From Sarocladium kiliense (taxonomy: Eukaryota > Ascomycota > Sordariomycetes > Hypocreales > Sarocladiaceae), in NCBI GenBank assembly GCA_030734395.1, contig JAUZTG010000012.1, positions 62,001-126,000 on the forward strand: a stretch of DNA of 64,000 nt. The letters are read 5' to 3'. This document shows positions 51,968 through 62,809 of the stretch, piece by piece (positions within the stretch are counted from its first letter, which is position 1; every line of letters begins with the position of its first letter). The position numbers were made by a program, and so were the translations under genes. The notes beneath the pieces are model-generated. The model made no database searches and had not been told where the DNA came from. It saw only the letters and a program-made list of their open reading frames with translations.

Positions 51968-52867
51968 ATGATCGCGTCAGACGCGTCGGGCGACAGCCCC
52001 GTGCGCATCTCTAAGATTGCGGGCCGCTACCTCGTCTTCGATCCAGAAGCCGTATCCCGTCTCCGTCGGCAGCACAGCATCAATGGTCTCCTCGTAGGCA
52101 CAACTCCCCAGCAGCCCACGCAGAACATCTTTCTCGGCCTGCCCATTGAGCTGCGTCCAGAAGAGGCCGGTGCGCTAGTCTCTGCAGGCGCTGTTTTCGT
52201 CGTGGATGACGCTGCCGCGCATAGGGATGCTCTCCTTGGGTATGGCGGGAGGAAGGATGGGACGAATGCGTATGTAGAGGCGCTCAGGCGGCAGAAGGCT
52301 ATTGCGCAGAAAGCCATTGCTGAGCAGAAGGCTCAGAAAGCTGCTGAGGCGGCGAGCAAGCATAAAACTGATCGGTCCAAGGCCAAGACGAAAGCTCGTG
52401 GTGGCACAGTGACTCAACCTGAAGACGGTGAAGCTTCGATCTTTGAAGGTGATGCACCGCAGAAGCAGCAGAGTACCAAGCATGTAGACTACGCCCCCAA
52501 ACAGCTCGCCGTCACCCCCACCTCCAGCGACGATCTCATTTCCCCAGACCTCTACGCCCAACACACCGTCTCCAGCGTGCCCGATGGATCTCTCTGCCGC
52601 CTTCTCCAGCGCACGGGCTACTTTATGACACCTGGTCTGCGGTTTGGATCGCAGTATAGCGTGTACCCTGGTGATCCATTGCGGTTCCATGCGCATTTCA
52701 TGGCGAATGAGTATGGCTGGGATGAGGCAATACCGACGCTGGAGATTGTGGAGGGAGGAAGGTTGGCGACGGCCGTGAAGAAGGCTTTCTTGATAGGGGG
52801 AAAGAGGACGGGGGAGGTCGATGAGGAGGAGATTAGGACGTTTAGTATTGAGTGGGCGGCGATGTAG
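51968..52867 (+). CDS. SEN34: tRNA-splicing endonuclease subunit Sen34
   Basis: A single exon encodes 299 residues. The N-terminal domain (VRISKIAGRYLVFDPEAVSRLR, GLLVGTTPQQP, LPIELRPEEAGALV) and the C-terminal nuclease domain (GYFMTPGLRFGSQYSVYPGDPLRFHAHF) are those of Sen34. The catalytic triad should be Y233 in YPGDP, H241 in RFHAHF and K271 in ATAVKKAF. Between the domains lies a Lys/Ala-rich coiled coil (about 105-145) and a flexible linker. With Sen2, Sen15 and Sen54 it cuts pre-tRNA introns; Sen34 cuts the 3' splice site. The length is close to fungal orthologues. It is tandem with ELP4, another tRNA-maturation gene. Confidence 0.94.
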   Translation: MIASDASGDSPVRISKIAGRYLVFDPEAVSRLRRQHSINGLLVGTTPQQPTQNIFLGLPIELRPEEAGALVSAGAVFVVDDAAAHRDALLGYGGRKDGTNAYVEALRRQKAIAQKAIAEQKAQKAAEAASKHKTDRSKAKTKARGGTVTQPEDGEASIFEGDAPQKQQSTKHVDYAPKQLAVTPTSSDDLISPDLYAQHTVSSVPDGSLCRLLQRTGYFMTPGLRFGSQYSVYPGDPLRFHAHFMANEYGWDEAIPTLEIVEGGRLATAVKKAFLIGGKRTGEVDEEEIRTFSIEWAAM

Positions 52868-53429
52868 ATAGATACCCAAGCTTCTGCAATGAGTCATGAC
52901 CAATGAGCACATCATATCAACTGGACTTCCCAAGAATCATCGTGCTGCGGATAGTTACCCCATATGAAGGCTTACTCCGATTTCATAATGCGGACGGTCT
53001 GGCTTATGGTCAATAGCAATGACCAACGTCCCTACGTTTCTGCCAACACCCCCCAATGAGTCGCTTCTGTCTGTGCAGCCCTGTAACATAAGGCAATGTA
53101 GGTCATAGAACGAGGTATTGAACCAGACATGAAGTAAAATGTAAAGTCAACTGTCAGGTACAATCTGTCGAGTTAGGTAAACGATCTTGACGACAATCAT
53201 GCAAGGGCCGGGAAAGCACTGCTGGATTGGTAACGAGAGCCGTCAATCGGAAAGGATATGGACCGACACATCTGAATCATGTTTAAGAAGACCACGTCTA
53301 GTACAAAAGTGAATGCGTAGTAACTGATAAAGACAAGCTGAATAGGAACAAAGCCCACCCACCCCGGGAAAACTGCACGAAAAGCAGACGCAAGACAATG
53401 CTAGAAGAAGAAATCACCACCCACCCCAA
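52868..53429. other. Intergenic, convergent 3' regions
   Basis: SEN34 and the RING ligase gene converge on these 562 bp. No coding or repeat signal is seen. Confidence 0.5.
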
Positions 53430-56279
53430 TCAAGGCACAAAAATCCTGCTGAAGCTAATCACCTCCCTCCGGCAGCAAACGCACTTGTCGAAGTTGTTCA
53501 TAGCCAGTGACACGCGGCAGTCGTCGCACAGACTGAGGCAACGGCATGGCCAGACGATGATTGTTCGGGGCGTGCATTGGCAGACCACGCACTGAGGCCC
53601 ATCGCTGCCCAGACCATCTGCGCCTTCCTCCCATGATGTTGCTGCTGTGGTTCCGTTGTTGTTATTTGCGTTGGATTGGCGACGGCGGCGGGAAAGGAGG
53701 AGTTGTTCCAGGGTGCGCTCTTCTTCCTCGGGCGTTAACTTGACGTTCTGGTTCGGTGAAGTGACAGCGACCTGGCTTGTGAGAATGCGGGTACGTTGGA
53801 GTTTCTGGAGGCGTTGGAAGCCTGATCTTGTCATGATCGTGTCGCTGCCGAGATGTGCTGAGAGAACCCTTGCATCGTCTCGCTCCTCAGGACTGGTAGG
53901 GTGAAGGAGGCGGGCTAGATCTCCCATCGCCATAGGGCTGTCGAACAGAGGTGTTGCTTCGCGGGAGCGCTGAGGAGTCCGCTGCGTGGGCGTGCGTTGG
54001 CCTGAGTCTTCGGATTCCCAGCCGTCCTCGTCGTTCGTGGCATTAGTCGTAGCCATGGAGATGACGCTTGTGGCATCCCAGTCGTCTTCGTCAGGATGCG
54101 GTAAGTAGTCACCAGATGAGTCCTTCGATCCCCACCACCCTCCTTTCAGCCAGTATTTGTATAGGTCCTGGTCGAGCTCTTCTTCGTTCTCCAAAGTCCC
54201 CGTTCTGCGGAACTCTGCCTCGACGTCGATACCGTCAGTACGTGGTATCCGCCCGTCTTCATTGTAAGCGGAGGTGGCATTCCTGTTGAGGCCCTTACGG
54301 TCACGCTTCTTGGACTTTACATCTTCTTCTCCTTTCTTCGTTCGCCTCGCCATCCACAGCAACCAGCGTGGCTGATATTTGATGCGAGCGAATCGAAGAC
54401 ACCAGAGGCCGGACAAACCGATCAACCTTGTAAGGAGCCGATTGACAGCCAGCAAGAAGTCGAATGCCATGAGCCACCTTGAGCTTCTCTCTGTGGCTCC
54501 TATGCCCACGCGAACAGCACGCTCACCATGACTCTTAGTCACTTTTTGGGCAGCGCGCTCTCTAGAATAGCCGCTAGCTCCCACCGCATTGGCTTTGACG
54601 GGAATCAGACCTATGGCCCCTATTTGGTCATAGCTGGAGTTCGGGAGGCCTAATGAGATGTACTGCTGCTGAAGTTCCTCAGCCTCCTTGTAGCGAGCTT
54701 CCTCAAGCCAGGTATGGCGTTTAAGCCCGACGCCGCGATCCTCATTGAGATACACGGCCTCGCTCGCCATCGTAATAGCGGCAAAACCAGTTCTCAGCAA
54801 CGCGGTGTAAAGATCCATCTCCCTGGTGATACGAAGCTCACCCAGTGAGACGTTTGCCTGCATGTTTTGACGAGCATCAGCCAGACGCTGACGGAAGGTC
54901 AGACCAGGACGCTGGTTCGTAGGAGGGGCCAAGGCTGAAAGAACAAGCGCCAGGCCATAGATCGATGAGCAGAGAATGATGCCAATGACCACCAGAACAT
55001 GGGGAACGAAACCAATGATTGCGACTGTCGGAAACCTAAGGAGACCTTGCGAATTCGGGTCGTCAAGATCGAACGTAGCAGCGCTCCAAACAATGCTTGC
55101 CATGTAACAGAAACCCCAGAACCCAGTGCTGTAGAGCCGGTACTTCGCCTGAAGATTGAAGAGGCCAAGGGTCTGACTTGTCAAGTGAGTCATGGACGAC
55201 AAAAAGGCGATCAAGAGGACCTCGGGCGGCGTGTTAACTCGCTTGAGAATCATAGAGCGCGTCAGCGCAATGGTTGAGCCGCCCGAAGAAGTTGAGGATG
55301 ATGCTTCGGCCCCGCTCTTGGAGAAGATGCCCCAGCCCAGCTGATTTGATATGGCCGAGTCGGCCTCTGCGAAAGCTAAGCTTTGTTCGAAGAGAGTCAT
55401 GCCCGTCTCACTGGTGAGTGGCCGCCCTTGCACGGAATTGGAGATCGTTTCGAGGAAGTGGCTGAGGCAAAAGGTGCCAAACAAAGGCCACAGCAGCGAA
55501 AGAGAGCCACGGAGACTGCGAGGATTATGCTCGCCCTCAGATGGTGGGATCATCTGAATTGCCAGACAAGACTGCTCATCTGACGCCCCCAGTAGCAGTG
55601 TGGAGCTCATTGTGTTCAGCACCGTATTCGAATGGGAGAACAAAAGGTCGGAGCTCTTGGACGAGTTTCCCCAGCGTAGTTCGGCGAAGTCGGCAGAAGT
55701 CTGGCATTGTATTGATTGCAAGATCGATCGAATCTGGACGATAAGGAGCACGATAGGCAGAATCCGAAGGAGCAATCTGAGATGCCATCGGAGTCGTAGC
55801 CGGCGTCGTGTAGCAGCGAAGATATGGGTACGGTTGAGCACAATGCTCATGGCAACACAAGACAGAGCCCATTTGCTTGTGGCATAGCTGAAGACACTTC
55901 CAAGACCCCTGGCTCCCTCCATGGTTAGCCTTGAAGCTTGCGCAACCGGTTCATCGTGTCCACCGCCAACAGCGATGGCAGGCTCCATCATGTTATAAAT
56001 GTTGGATTCGGTCGTGAAGGTTCGGACGAGAGCGGGGTCAGCTGAGGCAGCAACGGCAGGTGAGCCGAAGGCAAGGTTCTCAGCGGAAGGGTGCAAAGGC
56101 TCGGCCAGAGTGATAAAGGATCCGAGCTTCTTAACCATGCGCGGTCCAGCCCAAACGAGATCCTCTAGAGATGGTGCATAGCGTGTGACGTTGACTGTCC
56201 AGGCTGTCAAGTTGTACCAGGCACTGTTATTGTAGAGGGTTCCTGGCGTGGTCATAGGCGCAGGAACCACGCCGGCCAT
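53430..56279 (-). CDS. Multi-spanning membrane RING E3 ligase, Asi-like
   Basis: A single uninterrupted frame encodes 949 residues. The C-terminal 55 residues form a C3HC4-type RING: CVVCQCTPRTIIVWPCRCL, then CDDCRVSLAMNNFDKCVCC and the ending SFSRIFVP. The N-terminal 560 residues contain several hydrophobic segments (for example WALSCVAMSIVLNR, LRLLLRILPIVLLIVQI, FVPHVLVVIGIILCSSIYGLALVLSAL). The middle is polar, with a long Asp/Glu/Ser-rich linker (roughly 690-860). A polytopic region with a C-terminal RING of this type is the plan of yeast Asi1/Asi3, ligases of the inner nuclear membrane that degrade mislocalised membrane proteins and latent transcription factors. Equating the two rests on architecture, not on a search. 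It is convergent with SEN34. Confidence 0.85.
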   Translation of the reverse strand: MAGVVPAPMTTPGTLYNNSAWYNLTAWTVNVTRYAPSLEDLVWAGPRMVKKLGSFITLAEPLHPSAENLAFGSPAVAASADPALVRTFTTESNIYNMMEPAIAVGGGHDEPVAQASRLTMEGARGLGSVFSYATSKWALSCVAMSIVLNRTHIFAATRRRLRLRWHLRLLLRILPIVLLIVQIRSILQSIQCQTSADFAELRWGNSSKSSDLLFSHSNTVLNTMSSTLLLGASDEQSCLAIQMIPPSEGEHNPRSLRGSLSLLWPLFGTFCLSHFLETISNSVQGRPLTSETGMTLFEQSLAFAEADSAISNQLGWGIFSKSGAEASSSTSSGGSTIALTRSMILKRVNTPPEVLLIAFLSSMTHLTSQTLGLFNLQAKYRLYSTGFWGFCYMASIVWSAATFDLDDPNSQGLLRFPTVAIIGFVPHVLVVIGIILCSSIYGLALVLSALAPPTNQRPGLTFRQRLADARQNMQANVSLGELRITREMDLYTALLRTGFAAITMASEAVYLNEDRGVGLKRHTWLEEARYKEAEELQQQYISLGLPNSSYDQIGAIGLIPVKANAVGASGYSRERAAQKVTKSHGERAVRVGIGATERSSRWLMAFDFLLAVNRLLTRLIGLSGLWCLRFARIKYQPRWLLWMARRTKKGEEDVKSKKRDRKGLNRNATSAYNEDGRIPRTDGIDVEAEFRRTGTLENEEELDQDLYKYWLKGGWWGSKDSSGDYLPHPDEDDWDATSVISMATTNATNDEDGWESEDSGQRTPTQRTPQRSREATPLFDSPMAMGDLARLLHPTSPEERDDARVLSAHLGSDTIMTRSGFQRLQKLQRTRILTSQVAVTSPNQNVKLTPEEEERTLEQLLLSRRRRQSNANNNNGTTAATSWEEGADGLGSDGPQCVVCQCTPRTIIVWPCRCLSLCDDCRVSLAMNNFDKCVCCRREVISFSRIFVP

Positions 56280-57272
56280 GCTGATGATAGCGAAGACTGT
56301 GTACGGCGCCGAGGATGATGTTGGGTGGGATCAGGTCGATTGCGAACGGGAGGCTGGGCCTGTGTGGTCAATGGCGTCAGGCAGAAGATAAGCAGCAACC
56401 CGTCTGCATGGTGGCAGACACCAGGAACGGGAAAGGAAAGAAAGCGATGCGCAGGAAAGAAACCGCCAAAGAAGGTCTCGCGGCGGGCTGCTAATGGAAA
56501 CAATGGTGTTGACACCCGCAAGAGTCAAGGCGGAGTTGTCGACAGGACATGTCGTGACCTGTCGGGATCAGGGTCCGAGGCATCCATCAACAGCATGGCA
56601 GCCACTAACAGCAGGTACCGCGTCAAGCTGCAGATTCAAGCGCTGCACGCGTGTTCCTGGCAACCCCACCCTGCTAAGCTGCTCCAGGTGGAGGATAAGG
56701 TGGGCAAGCTGCACTCCTCTCGCTTAGCAGGGAACGGGAATCTCTTGCGGACTTCGGCAACTCAGACAGCATGGAACAGCCGTAATACTTCTGCGTCTGA
56801 AATTCTGTAATCCAGTGTCTAATTTCATCTATTGATATAATGGAATCATGTCTAGAAGGCTGGGGGTATGAATAAGATCGGTAGTCTGGTTCCCTGCAAC
56901 CCCCCCCCCCTCCGAGACCTTCCCTTTGTCCTGCTCTTGCGCCACCTAGACCAGACAAATTCCCGATGCGAGTCTCGGACGAAATCCAATCGATGTCGCG
57001 GACATCATCTTGATATAGAAAGACGTAACGCCATCGTTCTTTCCCAAAGACCGCCTTATTTGAGTGTGCCAAGCCAGCTCATGAGTTCAGTTCAATGAGT
57101 GAACAGCAAGAACGCTCTAGCTTTGGACCTGGAAGGTAAATGCTATCTTGCATGGTCCTTCAGTGTTGGCCCTGATGACAAGGAGTAAACTATGCATGTG
57201 CTCCTGTTCGTTCTCAGAGTCTACCGCTGCGGGTCTCCTATAAACCCTTTCCTGTGTCCTCTCACAGGTAGC
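56280..57272. promoter_or_regulatory. Intergenic: RING-ligase promoter and MTR3 3' region
   Basis: These 993 bp contain a run of ten C near 56900 and no convincing gene. The plus-strand ORF at 56325-56810 overlaps the presumed leader of the RING gene and has no family features. Confidence 0.4.
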
Positions 57273-58176
57273 TCAGATAGCCCCGACCGCTTCGTTTAAA
57301 GATTGGGAAACGGCGTAGTTGACACCCCGACTGGCGTGTACCGCTTTTGAGATCAGAGTTGAATGAAGACCACCATTTGACGATGGTATGCTTCCCTTCA
57401 ACCACAAGTTCGTGATCTCATCCCGCGATGGTAAGTAAGCCACGCAGCAAGCCGCTAGGATCTTCTCGTGTTCCGACGGTACCGGATCAAGGACAACGCG
57501 AGCCTCTGCATCATTTCCATCTAACACAAGAGCAGCGACCCCTCCAGATATCGTGTCCACGCAGTCGATGCCTGCATCAGCTATCGCAGCAGCGGCAACC
57601 GTGACACAGCCGCCGAGAACATTCATCATGTCCCATTCCTCGCTGCCCTCAGCAACTGCGGTTTGTCGTGCTTGCTCGCCCTCGATGATCGTCACAACTA
57701 CATCGACACCGCTCTTGGGCCACCGGTCTGCAATAATAGCTCCCCTCAGGGCTGTCTCTAGGTGCGTGCTCAGATCTCGCTCACTGGCGTCTCGGAGATA
57801 TCCTCTCCTGTGTTTCGTCGCAAATGGCGCATACTTGACGTGTGTTGACAGGACCATATGTGGTGAAAATGGTGCAGAGCGTGGAAGTGATCGAGGACCG
57901 TGGACGGTGCAGGTGAGCTTCATACCGCTGACCCGTGATGCATCTTGAGCCTCCATCTCGAGATATGCGGATCCTGAGGCTGATGGCGTCACACCTGTCT
58001 TGAGGTCTGATATTCGGTCAGCATTGGCATTTAAGTTGACTTGCGACGGATCTCAACTCACAGACAGCGCGAATGCCATTTGGCTCTCTTTGACGAGAGG
58101 CGCTGGGAGCTTCTTCATCGTAGACTGGAGGGACCGTGGCACCAGAGGGCCCATTGATCCGTCGACGATCTGCCAT
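57273..58176 (-). CDS. MTR3: Exosome core ring subunit Mtr3 (EXOSC6)
   Basis: Two exons, 58062-58176 and 57273-58006, joined over a 55-bp intron (GTGAGT donor, TATCAG acceptor), give 282 residues. The first exon encodes MADRRRINGPSGATVPPVYD and the splice produces NGIRAVYLKTGVTPSASGSAYLEME, a typical Mtr3 sequence. The RNase PH-like fold continues with KLTCTVHGPR, FATKHRRGYLRDASERDLSTHLE and NVLGGCVTVAAAAIADAGID. Mtr3 is one of six catalytically inactive RNase-PH-like proteins in the exosome ring, which threads RNA to Rrp44 or Rrp6 in nucleus and cytoplasm. Its 5' region is divergent from the small unknown gene at 58441; only 264 bp separate the two starts. Confidence 0.93.
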
Positions 58177-58440
58177 TGCAGTTTATTTCCAGAAATAGGG
58201 AACTCGAAGGACTGAGCTGGTAAATACTGGTCGACTACAGGAGGTCCGGAATCCGACACTGACCTCAACCAACTTTCTCTGATGCTTCTGGATGCAGCTA
58301 AGTGAATGCGCTTACCGGGGTGTTCCCGCCAAATATGCACATAAAAAGTTTACGCACGTACAGAGCTACGACTTTGTTCACACCGATAAATTTACGAACC
58401 GTCGTCTTGCCATTTTTTTCCTTTCCATGTCTACAGTCTC

Positions 58441-58973
58441 ATGGCGACACCTCAACGCCCTGCAACGCTGGGACGGGCCCCAACGTGCTCAAGTGACACG
58501 GATGGACTGTCACAGTGCGGCGTTGCTTCTCAATCATTTTACCATGGTAAGCTCCAGCCTCAATTGCCCTTTCCTTCATATGATGAAGTTTCTACCACTT
58601 GTTCCCGCGAACCCTGAGCGTTTTTGAACAAACATGCACTACCATCTGACCCCAAATACCTTTTCATGGACAACTATAACCAAATCTGCTTCTGAACTTT
58701 CCAGCTAACCTTGTCCGAAGATTGGATACCACCATGATTAGGGGCAATAGCCTCCACAAGATCGAAGACCCGACCGGTAGGTTCAAATATCTTCTGCTCT
58801 TTCGTTATCCTTTCCTGGCCCAAAGCCTCCTGCGTCGATGATGAGAAACCATTTTTACAGTTCTGCTACTGAAGCTCTGTGATGTTTACCAATACCATAC
58901 CAAGATCTCTGATGCGCATATCCAATTTCTTTTCGTCAAGCTTTCGCATTGTTTGGAGCGAATTGGTTGCTGA
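58441..58973 (+). CDS. Unrecognised three-exon small protein
   Basis: Exons 58441-58546, 58705-58776 and 58861-58973 (introns 158 and 84 bp) join into one open frame of 96 residues. Both donors are good (GTAAGC, GTAGGT), and the acceptors TTCCAG and TTACAG follow pyrimidine-rich tracts. Each exon is short and would not be seen in a single-frame ORF scan. The N-terminus is polar (MATPQRPATLGRAP); after the first splice it reads FYHANLVRRLDTTMIRGNSLHKIEDPTVLLLK, and the C-terminus looks like an amphipathic helix (DAHIQFLFVKLSHCLERIGC). There is no signal peptide and no membrane segment. I recognise no family. The start context CTCATGGCG is reasonable, though an out-of-frame ATG lies 14 bases upstream. 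The phase fit across three exons is the main support; the gene is divergent from MTR3. Confidence 0.5.
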
Positions 58974-60109
58974 CATGGAATGTAGAGCTCAATGATAGGC
59001 TTCCGGCGTTTCTACAATCTCCAAGCATTGTACAACATTCGCACTAGGTTAGTCGAGCAGCAAGCAGCATGCCCTCGCCACGCACGCACATGATGATACA
59101 AGTTCTATCCATTCAACGACCTCACCCCGGCCGAGTCGTCCTCCCGCACTCTAGCATGTCGCAAGGCTTGTAATGAAGGGTTGTGGAGTTTCCGTCAGGT
59201 GTAATCTCTACTTTCGTGCTGAGTTTTTTGGGCGGCTCGTTTTGGGTCGCCGAAGAGATTTGGCCGGCTGGGGCGACTGAGTAAAAACGGCTTTCTGACC
59301 ACGACTCTCTGTTGCCAATTCCTTTCGCATCACGTACCGACCTGGCACAGTAAACTGACCTGGTCAAGCAGATGAACTCCTCACCAGGTCTCAGGTAAAC
59401 CCTAGCCACCAAAAGATCGAAACTGCCTCCTATGGTCGCATGAGTGGCGCAGGTAAGTCCGATGATCTGTGGTGAAGTTCTCCGTAGCGTCATGGGCGCC
59501 CTTTTCCTGGATCGGTTACTCTAGAAGTCTGAGCGCACCTGAGCCACGAACTAGTCACGATGCTGTTGTGCCGTATTTTATTCGGATCCTTGATGGAAGA
59601 ACATAGGAAGTCAATAAATTCAAATAAGCACATTATTGTCTAGCACTGGTTGCAGAATTAGGAGTGCTTCGCGTAAAGTGATCGTCGTGCGTTCGGCAGT
59701 TTGTGGCTAGGGACGCGCCACCCTATGGCCCGAAGGCTGGCTGAGCTTAAATGGAACCCCCCTGAAAGCGCCCCAATCCAACCATGTGTCAATCCAGAAC
59801 CCCCTAGACCACGACGCGCCAGCTCACCAATTGTTCCATGTCGCACATTACATCTTGCAGCATTCCTAGAGACTGCACAACTCCTCTTCGACAATCCTCT
59901 CATCACGATCGCCGTGATTCGCGTACTCTTTCACTGGAAGCATCAGGCACAGATTAGTCTTGAGCTGTACAACTTCTGGCTGCTGACTACCTCTCCCGGA
60001 AGTGCTCCCTTGCGCAAGCTTTCGTCCTCCGAACAGCCTTCGATCCCCCTCGAAATCTTTGCCCGCAACCGAAATATCCTCGCATGTCTTTCTTATAGCT
60101 ACCAGCAAG
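58974..60109. other. Intergenic upstream of MNN9
   Basis: These 1.1 kb include a 123-codon minus-strand ORF with a real ATG (59122-59493) that shows no family signal, and the leader of MNN9, pyrimidine-rich at about 59880-60105. The long plus ORF at 59701-60351 overlaps the first MNN9 exon in another frame and is not called. Confidence 0.4.
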
Positions 60110-61876
60110 ATGATGCCCCGGCATCACCCCAGCGGCGCTTTTGCCAATGGCTATCCGCGCGGCGGCAACACGTTCGACATCTCACCCCACAGGTATGTTT
60201 CTGCGCCTACCGTCATGATCGTGGATGTCGAATACTGGAGCTAACCAATGCCACCTTGTGCGTAACTCTAGATTCCAGCCACGATCATCACCTACGAGTC
60301 GAAGACGGAAGAAGCTATTCGCTCGAATCGGCGTGGCCGCAGTTCTGCTGATTGTTTTTGGACTCTGGCTTTGGCCGGCTAGTCCCGTTGCATCCATACT
60401 TTCCTTCGGTCTCCTGTCATTAGGCGGAGAGATGGAGCTCGAGACGGTTCGATACTACGATTTAACCAATGTCCAGGGCACAGCGCGAGGCTGGGAGCGC
60501 GAGGAGCGCATCCTTATGTGCGTGCCTCTTCGTGACGCCGAAGTTCACCTTCCCATGCTCTTCGGACACCTTCGAAACTTCACATACCCTCATCATCTGA
60601 TCGACCTCGCTTTCCTCGTCTCTGATTCGAAGGACAAGACTCTGGAGGTGCTTTCTGAAGGCCTTGAGGCTATCCAGGCGGATCCTGACCCAAAGCAACC
60701 CTATGGAGAGATCTCTGTTATTGAGAAGGACTTTGGTCAGAAGGTCGACCAAGGGTTCGAGACTCGCCATGGCTTTGAGGCACAGGCGACACGGCGAAAG
60801 CTCATGGCGCAGGCTCGCAATTGGCTTCTCAGCGCCGCGTTGCGCCCATACCACTCATGGGTCTACTGGCGGGACGTCGACGTTCAAACTGCCCCTTTCA
60901 CCATTCTTGAAGATCTCATGAGACACAACAAGGACGTTATTGTTCCAAGTAGGTCATATCTCCAAGCCATTACTTTTATCTGGTATTAACACTCCTTCTA
61001 GACGTTTGGCGGCCCCTGCCAGAGTGGCTGGGAGGCGAACAGCCCTATGACCTTAACTCCTGGCAAGAGTCGGAGACGGCTTTGGCCTTGGCAGATACTC
61101 TAGATGAGGACGCTGTCATTGTTGAGGGCTACGCTGAATACGCTACTTGGCGTCCTCACTTGGCATATCTGCGAGATCCCTACGGTGATCCCGACACAGA
61201 GATGGACGTAGACGGCATTGGTGGTGTGAGCATCTTGGCCAAGGCCAAGGTTTTCCGCAGCGGAGTCCACTTCCCAGCATTCAGCTTTGAGAAGCATGCT
61301 GAGACTGAAGGCTTCGGCAAGGTACTTGAAGCCGATGTTGCTTGTGAAAACATTATGCTAACATGCTTCTCAGATGGCAAAGCGCATGAAGTACTCTGTC
61401 GTCGGACTGCCTCATTATGTCATCTGGCATCTTTACGAACCTAGCAGTGACGACATTGAGAAGATGGCGGTAAGTTGATGATGGAGACCTTGAAAGTATG
61501 CCTCGGGGCTGACATTATACAACAGGCTGCTGAGAAGGCGGCGAAAGAGAAGGAGAAGGCAGATGCAGAAAAGCGAGCCAAGGCGAAGAAGCTCAAAGAG
61601 GAGTTCGCAGAGGCTAACAAGCAATGGGAGGACGACAAGAAGGGCATGGACGGCCTTGCTTCAAAGGAGCAGCCGGGACAGCAGAAGCAACTGGTCGACG
61701 CCAAAGTTGGCGACTCAGCTCAACAACCACCACCAGCTGAAGAGAAGGCTGCCGGCCAAGGTGACCAGGTCGTCGCGCAGAAGGATGCGGCTGATGGTGC
61801 CGTGGTCAAGGCAGCCGAAGCTGCTCGGGAGGCTGCCGCGCCACAGCGAGATGCGAACGGCAAGGTGATCTCGTAA
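60110..61876 (+). CDS. MNN9: Mannan polymerase subunit Mnn9 (Anp1/Van1/Mnn9 family)
   Basis: Five exons, 60110-60192, 60272-60948, 61002-61321, 61374-61469 and 61526-61876, with introns of 79, 53, 52 and 56 bp, give 508 residues. The first exon encodes MMPRHHPSGAFANGYPRGG; the splice leads to the basic stretch SRRRKKLFARIG and a signal anchor (about 44-63), so this is a type II Golgi protein. The catalytic domain has ILMCVPLRDAEVHLPMLFGHLRN, the DxD motif D229-V-D231 in YWRDVDVQ, and GYAEYATWRPHLAYLRDP, GGVSILAKAKVFRSGVHFPAF and YVIWHLYEP. The last exon is a charged, Lys/Ala/Glu-rich coiled coil longer than in yeast Mnn9. It should extend the alpha-1,6-mannose backbone of N-glycans in the cis-Golgi, with Van1 or Anp1. 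The downstream gene encodes a Golgi Arf-GEF. Confidence 0.93.
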
Positions 61877-62809
61877 GTTGTCTGCGAGTGAGTTGTTGGG
61901 ATGCTTCAATATACCGAGCCAGATGGTGTGGTTGGCTGGTTATGAGGCGCATGTACCTGGGCGTCTTGACTTTGCATAGGGAAGGATTGGCAAAAAAATG
62001 CTTGATTTGTATGGGCGTTCTTTCTTGTTTTTGTATCGTTTTACTTGTCAGTCAAGGCAACAGACGGGCATTTGCTGCCCCTGAGCGCGGGATTCGCCAT
62101 GTGGTGGTATCTTAGAAGAGAGGAACTTGTGTGTACGAACAGGAGCAGAGCGAACAGTGCAAAGCTTTGTGTCCAGCAGTCAGTCAGTTCTCCGTGTGTA
62201 GACCATGTAGTCTGATTGCCCAACAACAATTTTCTATCAACTTTACTGAATGGATGTTTGCGGTAGAGGTCCGTCCAGTTTCCTTGCTCTTGTCATTTAC
62301 AGCGAGGGTCCCCGCCAAAGGGGCTCCCTCTCGGGTGACCCAGGCTGAGCCAATCACAGGCGGCGTGGGACGACACCTGGAAGCCACTGACTCCGTCACC
62401 GCTGGCCGCTACATTAAGTAAGACAAGTTGCTACTAACAGGACTAACTGTCACTTCCAGCCCAGGCAGCTCGGCTTTGCGACGTCGCCAGGATTTACATG
62501 TCCTCCCCCATTCGACGCCTTTCCTTGAGATAGAAGGTGACCAAGAGAGCACTCGCCATCTGCTTGACACAAAGAACATACCTGGTTTTACCTCGCGCTC
62601 GTCAACCTTGGACGGCGCTTCTCCTGTGCTGGGCGCAGCCAATTCGCCGTTGACCTGGTCCATAGCTCCCAGGCCTTAACCTGTGCGCAGGTAGGTTCCT
62701 CGCCGTATTCTCGCGGGTTATCTGAGAATACTGCTCCCTTTGAAAGCTGGTGAAGCTGACTATCTGTTGATTCGCAGCGCCAGATTCATCAGAGCATAGC
62801 TCCCGGACC
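61877..62809. promoter_or_regulatory. Intergenic, promoter and leader of the Arf-GEF gene
   Basis: These 933 bp hold the MNN9 3' UTR and the Arf-GEF leader, which appears to contain one or two introns (see 62691-62777). No separate gene is supported. Confidence 0.45.
62691..62777 (+). other. Probable 5' UTR intron of the Arf-GEF gene
   Basis: A GTAGGT donor at 62691, a GCTGAC branch site near 62754 and a TTCGCAG acceptor ending at 62777 define an 87-bp intron ending 32 bases before the ATG at 62810. A second possible intron lies at about 62418-62459 (GTAAGA donor, CTAAC branch sites, TTCCAG acceptor). Confidence 0.5.

Noticed and set aside
59122..59493. 123-codon minus-strand ORF with a true ATG
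   Set aside because: The sequence has no recognisable domain and no splice or promoter support, so it is left as intergenic.
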